Made by a program: the position numbers and the translations under genes. 64,000 nucleotides of DNA, from the NCBI RefSeq assembly GCF_003148385.1, contig NZ_CP029463.1:930001-994000 (forward strand). The letters run 5' to 3'. Position 1 is the first letter of the stretch. Every line of letters begins with the position of its first letter. Below the pieces are notes generated by a model, which worked only from the letters and a program-made list of their open reading frames with translations, had not been told where the DNA came from and did not search any database. The DNA comes from Flavobacterium sediminis (GTDB lineage Bacteria; Bacteroidota; Bacteroidia; Flavobacteriales; Flavobacteriaceae). Of the stretch, positions 43,073-49,412 are shown piece by piece.

Positions 43073-44034
43073 TTGTTAAATATGTCTTTTAAAATAGTGT
43101 TGAGTTGTTCAAATTCGATTAAAAAGGCGTCGTGTCCGTGAATGGATTCAATTTGATGCCAGTTTACTTTTTTTCCTAGTTTTTTTAGGTTTTCATAAGT
43201 TTTTAGGTTCTCATCAGCTGTGAAAAAATAATCGGTATCGACCGCTACAATGTGAATTTCTGACGTTACTTTTTCAACGGTTTTTTCGAAATTTCCGTTG
43301 CCATTTGTAATATCAATAGTTCGCAACAAGTGATTCATCAATTTATAAGCCGATAATTGAAACCGTTTTTGCAGTTTATCGCCGTGATGTAACAACCAGC
43401 TTTCAATTTGAAACAAATCGGAATCAGGTTGTTTTTCTCTGTTGAATTTAAACTGAAGTGATTGTGGCGTTCGGTACAACAACATGGCATGCATTCGCGC
43501 ATCGGCAATTGGATTTTTAGAATTATTCAAAATCGAATCTTGAACCAAAACATTCGCCATTAACCAATCTGTCGATTTCCAATCGGTTGCCACCGGAATC
43601 AAATGCGAAATTTTTTCAGGTTCTTGAATTGCCATTTGCCAAGCAATTGCTCCGCCTAAACTTCCTCCTATGGCAGCATATAATTTTTCAATTTGTAAGC
43701 TTTCAACTCCTTTCCAAAAAGCAGCAGCGATATCAGCTACGGTAAAATCTTTATAATTCTCAATGCTGTTCTCTTGATCCTGATAGGTATTTCCCGGCAC
43801 ATTGAACGCTAAAATCGTATACTGATCGGTATCGATAGTTTTGCCTTCGCCAATAAGGCTATTCCACCAGCCGCTTTCGCCTATAACCTGAGAATTTCCG
43901 GTTAACGCATGATTGACCAAAACGACCGGTGCTTTTCCTAATTTTTGGCCAAATAATTGGTAGGACAAAATTATTTTGTCTTGAACTTTTTGATTTTGGA
44001 GTGTAAACTGATGAAAAACTAATTTCTGTATCAC
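43069..44034 (-). CDS. metX: Homoserine O-acetyltransferase
   Basis: This 321-aa alpha/beta-hydrolase activates homoserine for sulfhydrylation. The catalytic triad motifs are visible: nucleophile Ser in IGGSLGGAIAWQ, the Asp region VAVDTDYFF, and His in IHGHDAFLIE; NHALTG is the oxyanion region. It is shorter than many MetX proteins. It lies 66 bp after metY, with a terminator-like hairpin between, and overlaps thrA. Confidence 0.92.
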   Translation of the reverse strand: MIQKLVFHQFTLQNQKVQDKIILSYQLFGQKLGKAPVVLVNHALTGNSQVIGESGWWNSLIGEGKTIDTDQYTILAFNVPGNTYQDQENSIENYKDFTVADIAAAFWKGVESLQIEKLYAAIGGSLGGAIAWQMAIQEPEKISHLIPVATDWKSTDWLMANVLVQDSILNNSKNPIADARMHAMLLYRTPQSLQFKFNREKQPDSDLFQIESWLLHHGDKLQKRFQLSAYKLMNHLLRTIDITNGNGNFEKTVEKVTSEIHIVAVDTDYFFTADENLKTYENLKKLGKKVNWHQIESIHGHDAFLIEFEQLNTILKDIFNK

Positions 44035-44047
44035 CTTAATAATTCTT

Positions 44048-44084
44048 TAAAAAAATGACTGCCGAAACTAAATCCCGACAGTCA
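44048..44084 (-). terminator. Internal terminator between metY and metX
   Basis: On the minus strand GACTGTCG (44083-44076) pairs with CGGCAGTC (44064-44057), one G-T wobble, loop 11 nt, followed by ATTTTTTT. It lies inside the metY-metX gap, so it may lower expression of metX-thrA-metZ relative to metY. Confidence 0.7.
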
Positions 44085-44100
44085 AAAACAAACTAAAACA

Positions 44101-45393
44101 CTAAATTGTTGTATTCACGGCAAGCTTTTCAAAAACCGCTTGTAAATCGGATTTCAAATCTTCTATATCTTCCAAACCTACTGACAAACGAATTAAATCT
44201 TGAGTCACGCCAGTGGTTTTTTGTTGTTCTTCTGTTAGTTGTTGGTGCGTTGTACTTGCCGGACGAATAATTAATGATTTCGTATCCCCGATATTCGCCA
44301 ATAATGAGAATAATTCAGTTTCATTCACTAGCTGTTTAGCAGCATCGTATCCACCTTTTAAACCGAACGTCACAATCCCGCTTTGTCCTTTTGGCAAATA
44401 CTTTTGAGCCAATGTGTAATATTCCGAAGTTTTTAGCCCTGGATAGTTTACCCAAGCTACTTCATCTTGTTCTTGCAACCATTGGGCTAAAGCCAAGGCA
44501 TTTTCGCTATGCTTTTTGATTCGGATTTCCAAAGTTTCTAAGCTTTGTAAAATTTGGAACGCATTAAACGGACTCAAAGCAGCACCTAAATCACGTAATC
44601 CTTCAATTCTTGCTTTTGCAATAAACGAAGCTGCTCCTAATGCTTCATAATATTTTAATCCGTGGTAACCCGGTGATGGTTCTGTAAATTCAGGAAATTT
44701 TCCACTACTCCAGTCAAAATTTCCGGCATCGATGATTACACCACCTAATGAAGTTCCATTTCCGCCAATATATTTGGTTAACGAATGAATCACAATATCG
44801 GCTCCAAACTGAATCGGATTTAACAGATAAGGAGAAGGTACGGTATTATCTACGATAAATGGAACTTTGAATGCTTTTGCTTCTTTAGCAATAGCTTCTA
44901 AATCGAGTATATCTAATTTTGGATTTCCTAGCGTTTCAGCAAAAAAAGCTCTGGTATTTTCTTGCGCTGCATCGATAAAGTTTTTGGCATCTGAAGGATC
45001 TACAAAAGTGGTCGTTATTCCTAATCTTGGCAAGGTAACATTCAGTAAATTATAGGTTCCGCCGTATAAACTATTGGAAGCCACAATATGATCACCCGCT
45101 TTTAGTAAAGTTAGCAAAGTTGTTGAAATGGCTGCTGCTCCCGATGCGGTTACTACAGCTCCAATTCCGCCTTCTAATGCTGCTAAACGTTGTTCTAAAA
45201 CATCATTTGTAGGATTGTTCAATCTTGTATAAATATAACCGGGTTCTGCTAAACCGAATAAATTAGCCGCATGATCGGCATCGTTAAAAACGTATGATGT
45301 TGTTTGGTAAATCGGAATAGCTCTTGTTCCTCTATTTTGTTTCACGTCATATCCTGCGTGAAGGGCGTTTGTTGCAAATTTTTGTGTGCTCAT
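44101..45393 (-). CDS. metY: O-acetylhomoserine sulfhydrylase
   Basis: MetY (430 aa) makes homocysteine from O-acetylhomoserine and sulfide. Family traits are the N-terminal FATNALHAGYD, AIPIYQTTSYVF, the PLP lysine in HSLTKYIGGNGTSLGG, and the long family-specific insert RIEGLRDLGAALSPFNAFQ. It is the first structural gene of metY-metX-thrA-metZ. Its leader holds two short ORFs and a terminator, described separately. Confidence 0.95.
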   Translation of the reverse strand: MSTQKFATNALHAGYDVKQNRGTRAIPIYQTTSYVFNDADHAANLFGLAEPGYIYTRLNNPTNDVLEQRLAALEGGIGAVVTASGAAAISTTLLTLLKAGDHIVASNSLYGGTYNLLNVTLPRLGITTTFVDPSDAKNFIDAAQENTRAFFAETLGNPKLDILDLEAIAKEAKAFKVPFIVDNTVPSPYLLNPIQFGADIVIHSLTKYIGGNGTSLGGVIIDAGNFDWSSGKFPEFTEPSPGYHGLKYYEALGAASFIAKARIEGLRDLGAALSPFNAFQILQSLETLEIRIKKHSENALALAQWLQEQDEVAWVNYPGLKTSEYYTLAQKYLPKGQSGIVTFGLKGGYDAAKQLVNETELFSLLANIGDTKSLIIRPASTTHQQLTEEQQKTTGVTQDLIRLSVGLEDIEDLKSDLQAVFEKLAVNTTI

Positions 45394-45409
45394 AATTTTT
45401 ATTTTTTAT

Positions 45410-45461
45410 GAATGTGTTATTAATTTTTTAAGTTCTAAAGTTTAGCCTAAGCAACACATTC
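45410..45461 (-). promoter_or_regulatory. Inverted repeat linking leader ORF 2 to the metY start region
   Basis: GAATGTGTT (45461-45453), inside the second leader ORF, is perfectly complementary to AACACATTC (45418-45410), which ends 16 bases before the metY ATG. The loop is 34 nt. A ribosome on the Cys codons of the ORF would block this pairing, so the pair could act as a translational switch. Confidence 0.6.
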
Positions 45462-45492
45462 GACAACATCGTCTCGGTAAATACATTTTCAT
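45442..45492 (-). CDS. Second leader peptide before metY, Cys-rich (16 aa)
   Basis: ATG 45492 to TAA 45442 encodes MKMYLPRRCCRMCCLG: four Cys and three Met in 16 residues. It sits between the attenuator terminator and the metY start. The start is preceded by A-rich sequence, as for most genes here. Translation is not proven; its composition, position and the inverted repeat argue that it is a regulatory leader. A small metal-binding peptide is an alternative. Confidence 0.65.
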   Translation of the reverse strand: MKMYLPRRCCRMCCLG

Positions 45493-45512
45493 TTTTTATG
45501 AGTTTTAGTTAT

Positions 45513-45540
45513 AAAAAAACCTCTGCTTTTGCAGAGGTTT
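45513..45540 (-). terminator. Attenuator terminator before metY
   Basis: On the minus strand CCTCTGC (45537-45531) pairs with GCAGAGG (45526-45520) around AAAA, extended by AAA/TTT and followed by a T run. The 5' arm is also complementary to GCAGAGG within leader ORF 1. Confidence 0.9.
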
Positions 45541-45573
45541 AATATGGTTTATAGTTTAAGAAAAATAGTTACT

Positions 45574-45642
45574 TTATGCCATAGTGTTCCTCTGCGGGTT
45601 ATCCCACATCATCATACACATATTGCACATAGTTACTCTCAT
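45574..45642 (-). CDS. Met/Cys leader peptide of the metY operon (22 aa)
   Basis: ATG 45642 to TAA 45574 encodes 22 residues beginning MRVTMCNMCMMMW: six Met and two Cys in the first 13. The end (codons CCG CAG AGG AAC) contains GCAGAGG, complementary to the terminator 5' arm, and TATGG further on is complementary to CCATA before that arm. Stalling at Met or Cys codons would favour this antiterminator; full translation would favour the terminator. That Met and/or Cys supply is sensed is inferred from codon content. Confidence 0.82.
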   Translation of the reverse strand: MRVTMCNMCMMMWDNPQRNTMA

Positions 45643-45664
45643 TGGTTTATTCATTTTGACGAAG

Positions 45665-45695
45665 CAAATTTAGAACTATTTTCTACAAATACAAA
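45665..45695 (-). promoter_or_regulatory. Promoter of the metY leader/operon
   Basis: TTTG, a 19-bp spacer and TAAATTTG (45672-45665) on the minus strand fully match the Bacteroidota consensus, 23 bp before the leader ATG. Confidence 0.72.
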
Positions 45696-45806
45696 TTACG
45701 TAGTTAATTTTTCTAAATTTTACTTATTTTAAACATAAAACTAGTTTTTTAAACCATAAAAACTTAGTTTAAATAAATTATTATTCTATTAAAAGAGAAC
45801 TTCCCT

Positions 45807-46717
45807 TTAAAACAAACCTTCAACTGAAAGATAACGCTCTCCTGTATCATAGTTAAAGGTCAACACAACTGCATCATCCGGAAGCTGTTTTATCTTTTTA
45901 GACACTGCAGCTAAAGATGCTCCGGTAGAGATTCCAACTAAAATGCCTTCTTCTTTAGCTATGTTTTTTACAAAATCAAATGCTTCGTCTTTACCTACGG
46001 TAATTATTTCATCAATTAAATCTGTTCGGTACACTTCAGGAATAAATCCGGCTCCGATTCCCTGTAATGGGTGAGGCCCCGGCTCTCCTCCACTTAAAAC
46101 CGGTGAAGCTTCGGGCTCAACAGCGATCACCTTCAGGTTCGGAAATTTTTCTTTCAAAACAGAAGCCACTCCGGTAATGTGCCCTCCGGTTCCTACACCG
46201 GTAATCAAATAATCAATCCCTCCGGAAAATCGGCTAAAATTTCCTGAGCAGTCGTTTTTTGATGCACTTCTACATTGGCAGGGTTACTAAACTGTGACGG
46301 CGACCAAGCATTCGGAATCTCCTCAACTAATTCTGCTGCGCGTTCAATAGCCCCTTTCATTCCTTTTTCACGAGGTGTTAAATCAAATTCAGCACCATAG
46401 ATCTCCATTAATTTTCTACGCTCAACGCTCATTGATTCCGGCATTACCAAAATTACTTTATAGCCTTTAACTGCAGCAACTAAAGCCAAACCGATTCCTG
46501 TATTTCCTGAAGTCGGTTCAACAATAACACTCCCCGGTTTTAAAATACCTTTTTTTTCTGCATCTTCAATCATGGCTAACGCAATCCTATCTTTAATACT
46601 ATTTCCCGGATTAGTTCGCTCTAACTTGATGAATACATTTTTAGCTGCACCAAATAATTTATTAATTTTCACCACCGGAGTATTCCCGATGGTCTCTAAA
46701 ATGTTATTTGCTTTCAT
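45807..46717 (-). pseudogene. cysM: Cysteine synthase (O-acetylserine sulfhydrylase), one-base frameshift
   Basis: Two overlapping ORFs (46717-46205 and 46208-45807) are halves of one cysteine synthase of about 303 aa, which makes cysteine from O-acetylserine and sulfide. The PLP lysine region is [11 protein letters not shown], the substrate loop [12 protein letters not shown], and the second half begins at [12 protein letters not shown] with [11 protein letters not shown] later. The first frame ends DFPEGLII. One extra G in the GGG at 46218-46220 gives [16 protein letters not shown] and a complete protein. It follows cysE by 29 bp in the same operon. The break is probably a sequence error. 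CysK and CysM cannot be told apart reliably by eye. Confidence 0.88.
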
Positions 46718-46746
46718 ATTTATTGGTTTTTATAGTTTTACAATAT

Positions 46747-47565
46747 TTATATACTAAAGTCTATTATTTTACTTACATCAATTTTATCTTTCACGATTAC
46801 TTCGCTTTTATGAAATACCAAAGTTTGTGATGGTACACTTTCTGTCAACCAAACATTCCCTCCGATTACCGAACCTCTGCCAACAATAGTTTTACCTCCC
46901 AAAATGGTTGCATTCGCATAAATAATCACACCGTCTTCTATGGTAGGATGCCTTTTTTGTTCGGCTTTATCTTTACTTACGCTTAATGCCCCTAATGTTA
47001 CACCTTGATAAATTTTTACGTCATTCCCTATTTCGGCAGTTTCACCGATCACTACACCAGTTCCGTGATCTATAAAGAAGCGTTCTCCGATCTGTGCTGC
47101 CGGGTGTATATCTATTCCTGTTTTAGAGTGTGCATATTCGGAAAGAACTCTTGGAAAAACAGGGATCTTTTGATTCCAGAAGTAATGTGCAATCCTGTAA
47201 ATCACAATTGTAAAAAAGCCAGGATACGACATCAATACTTCACTATGGGATTTAGCTGCCGGATCAAACTTCATCACTGCATCTAAATCGGAAAGAAGTA
47301 TTTTATGAATTGAGCACAATTCGTTAAAAAAAGAATCTACAATATCCGAAGTCTTTTCAACCAGTAATTGTTTCAAAAAAACAGTTAGTTCATTTTTCAA
47401 CTCAGCTTCTTTTTCTTCAAATAGATCAAAACGACAACTTTCTTCTCCTCCAAGAAATAGCCATTTGAAAAGCTCTTCACTCCAAATCTCGGCTCTGTAT
47501 TTATCAAATAAATAATGTTGCTGGCTTTGCTTAAACTCGAATAACTGTTTTAATCTGTTTTCCAT
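46747..47565 (-). CDS. cysE: Serine O-acetyltransferase
   Basis: This 272-aa enzyme acetylates serine for cysteine synthesis. The C-terminal half is a left-handed hexapeptide-repeat beta-helix with the SAT motifs GIDIHPAAQIGERFFIDHG, TGVVIGETAEIG and GVTLGALS. The N-terminal half is the helical SAT domain. It is the first gene after a Cys-rich leader peptide and terminator, and cysM follows, so the two cysteine-making steps are co-expressed. Confidence 0.94.
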   Translation of the reverse strand: MENRLKQLFEFKQSQQHYLFDKYRAEIWSEELFKWLFLGGEESCRFDLFEEKEAELKNELTVFLKQLLVEKTSDIVDSFFNELCSIHKILLSDLDAVMKFDPAAKSHSEVLMSYPGFFTIVIYRIAHYFWNQKIPVFPRVLSEYAHSKTGIDIHPAAQIGERFFIDHGTGVVIGETAEIGNDVKIYQGVTLGALSVSKDKAEQKRHPTIEDGVIIYANATILGGKTIVGRGSVIGGNVWLTESVPSQTLVFHKSEVIVKDKIDVSKIIDFSI

Positions 47566-47591
47566 ATTTCTCTGTAATAAATGTTAAAAAC

Positions 47592-47624
47592 AAAAAAGCC
47601 TCTGTGTATTACACAGAGGCTTTT
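47592..47624 (-). terminator. Attenuator terminator before cysE
   Basis: On the minus strand GCCTCTGTGT (47620-47611) pairs with ACACAGAGGC (47607-47598), a perfect 10-bp stem flanked by AAAA/TTTT and a T run. It ends 26 bases before the cysE ATG. Confidence 0.92.
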
Positions 47625-47646
47625 AATAGTATAGTTCTTTGATTAA

Positions 47647-47718
47647 CTATATGTAATAGCGTTCCTCTGCGGATAATCTCCCCATGCAAGTACACACGCT
47701 ACAACACGTAAATCTCAT
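47647..47718 (-). CDS. Cys leader peptide of the cysE-cysM operon (23 aa)
   Basis: ATG 47718 to TAG 47647 encodes a 23-residue peptide starting MRFTCCSVCTCM, with four Cys in seven residues. The later codons hold CGCAGAGG, which can pair with CCTCTGTG of the terminator 5' arm (8 bp, one wobble). TAGCGT over the Cys codons can pair with ACGCTA just after that segment, a possible anti-antiterminator. Together this is a classical attenuator layout sensing charged tRNA-Cys. Function is inferred. Confidence 0.85.
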   Translation of the reverse strand: MRFTCCSVCTCMGRLSAEERYYI

Positions 47719-47738
47719 TTTCTTTGAATTTTATACCG

Positions 47739-47769
47739 TAAAGTTAGTTTTAATCCTTTAAAACCCAAA
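47739..47769 (-). promoter_or_regulatory. Promoter of the cysE leader/operon
   Basis: TTTG, a 19-bp spacer and TAACTTTA (47746-47739) lie on the minus strand, 20 bp before the leader ATG. Confidence 0.65.
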
Positions 47770-47923
47770 ACTTATAACAAAATTTTCACAATTAAACCAT
47801 AGCTTACGCAATTAATAGAATTTTTAAAAGTTATTGAAACAACTTTTAGAAAATGAATCTAAATTGTATTCCTCTTTAAAGCCCCTATGACGAACATAAA
47901 TCATAATTTTTTTCAAAAAACTA

Positions 47924-47953
47924 TTTGGATTTCATTTCCATTTCATAACTTTG
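47924..47953 (+). promoter_or_regulatory. metK promoter
   Basis: TTTG (47924-47927), an 18-bp spacer and TAACTTTG (47946-47953) match the consensus and place the start at the beginning of the SAM-II aptamer. Confidence 0.7.
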
Positions 47954-47962
47954 CAGCCGAAT

Positions 47963-48016
47963 TCGAGGAAAAATTTGAACTGATTGCAACCTCATAAAAA
48001 AATGCTAAAGCAGTGT
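47963..48016 (+). promoter_or_regulatory. SAM-II riboswitch upstream of metK
   Basis: The sequence has the SAM-II landmarks in order: P1 5' strand GAGG, ATTTGA, ATTGCAA, P1 3' strand CCTC, an A-rich linker and GCTAAA. The pseudoknot can form between ACTG (47979-47982) and CAGT (48011-48014). It begins a few bases after the predicted transcription start and lies about 65 nt before the metK ATG. SAM made by MetK would bind it, giving end-product control. Confidence 0.85.
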
Positions 48017-48080
48017 TTTACTTCTTTTAGCTTTTCCCTGCAACAAATTTTCCTCACTCATCTTTAAAAATAAAATTATT

Positions 48081-49331
48081 ATGGCTTATTTATTTACGTC
48101 AGAATCGGTTAGTGAAGGACATCCGGATAAAATTGCGGATCAAATTTCAGATGCATTAATCGATAACTTTTTAGCATTTGACCCCGATTCTAAAGTAGCT
48201 TGTGAGACATTAGTTACTACCGGGCAAGTTATTTTAGCCGGTGAAGTAAAATCGAAAACCTATTTAGATGTTCAGCAAATTGCCAGGGATGTCATCAAAA
48301 GAATCGGATACACCAAAAGCGAATATATGTTTGAAGCTAACTCTTGTGGTGTGCTTTCTGCTATTCACGAACAATCTCAGGACATTAATCAAGGGGTGGA
48401 CAGAGCTAGCAAAGAAGATCAAGGTGCAGGAGACCAAGGAATGATGTTTGGTTATGCGACCAATGAAACAGAAGAATTCATGCCTCTTGCTTTAAAATTA
48501 TCGCACCAACTTTTACAGGAATTAGCTGCTTTAAGAAGAGAAAATACCGAAATCACTTATTTAAGACCTGACGCCAAAGCTCAGGTTACTTTAGAATATT
48601 CTGACGACAACAAACCTGTTCGTATTGATGCTATTGTTGTTTCTACACAACATGATGAATTTGCTGACGAACCAACGATGTTGGCTAAAATTAAAAAAGA
48701 TATTATTAATATCTTGATTCCAAGAGTTATTGCTAAAAATGAGCAATATGCTCATTTATTCAATGATAACATCAAATACCATATCAATCCAACCGGAAAA
48801 TTTGTAATTGGCGGTCCTCATGGTGATACCGGATTAACTGGAAGAAAAATTATTGTGGACACTTATGGAGGAAAAGGCGCACATGGTGGTGGTGCTTTCT
48901 CCGGTAAAGACCCAAGTAAAGTAGACCGTTCAGCGGCTTATGCTACCCGTCATATCGCTAAAAATTTAGTTGCTGCAGGAGTTGCTGATGAAATTCTGGT
49001 TCAGGTTTCCTATGCCATCGGTGTAGCTCAACCAACTAATATTTATGTCAACACATATGGCACAGCCAAAGTCAATTTAACCGATGGTGAGATTGCTAAA
49101 AAAGTAAGTGAAATCTTTGACATGCGCCCTTATTTTATTGAACAAAGGTTAAAACTTCGCAATCCTATTTATAGTGAAACTGCTGCTTACGGTCATATGG
49201 GAAGAACTCCTGAGGTAATAACCAAAACGTTTATTTCTCCAAACGGCGAAACAGTAACAACGGAGGTTGAACTGTTCACTTGGGAAAAATTAGATCATGT
49301 TGAAAAAATCAAAGATGCTTTTAAAATTTAG
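48081..49331 (+). CDS. metK: S-adenosylmethionine synthase
   Basis: MetK (416 aa) makes SAM from methionine and ATP. All signatures are present: [29 protein letters not shown], a [20 protein letters not shown] loop and [16 protein letters not shown]. Length is slightly longer than E. coli MetK, as usual in Bacteroidota. It is divergent from the cysE operon and is preceded by its own promoter and a SAM-II riboswitch. Confidence 0.98.
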   Translation: MAYLFTSESVSEGHPDKIADQISDALIDNFLAFDPDSKVACETLVTTGQVILAGEVKSKTYLDVQQIARDVIKRIGYTKSEYMFEANSCGVLSAIHEQSQDINQGVDRASKEDQGAGDQGMMFGYATNETEEFMPLALKLSHQLLQELAALRRENTEITYLRPDAKAQVTLEYSDDNKPVRIDAIVVSTQHDEFADEPTMLAKIKKDIINILIPRVIAKNEQYAHLFNDNIKYHINPTGKFVIGGPHGDTGLTGRKIIVDTYGGKGAHGGGAFSGKDPSKVDRSAAYATRHIAKNLVAAGVADEILVQVSYAIGVAQPTNIYVNTYGTAKVNLTDGEIAKKVSEIFDMRPYFIEQRLKLRNPIYSETAAYGHMGRTPEVITKTFISPNGETVTTEVELFTWEKLDHVEKIKDAFKI

Positions 49332-49349
49332 TTTTTTTTCAAAATATTA

Positions 49350-49378
49350 AAAATCAGCCTATAGGCTGATTTTTTTTA
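49350..49378 (+). terminator. metK terminator
   Basis: A palindromic stem AAATCAGCCTATAGGCTGATTT is followed by a T run directly after metK. Confidence 0.88.
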
Positions 49379-49412
49379 TACCTTTGCGCCTTTAATCCAA
49401 CTACCAACCATA

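Noticed and set aside
45529..45732. 67-codon plus-strand ORF over the metY leader
   Set aside because: It is antisense to the leader ORF and attenuator, which explain the sequence better.
45744..45806. AT-rich inverted sequence after cysM (AAACTA / TTAGTTT) as a terminator
   Set aside because: The stem is weak and interrupted and has no proper T run; no confident call is possible.
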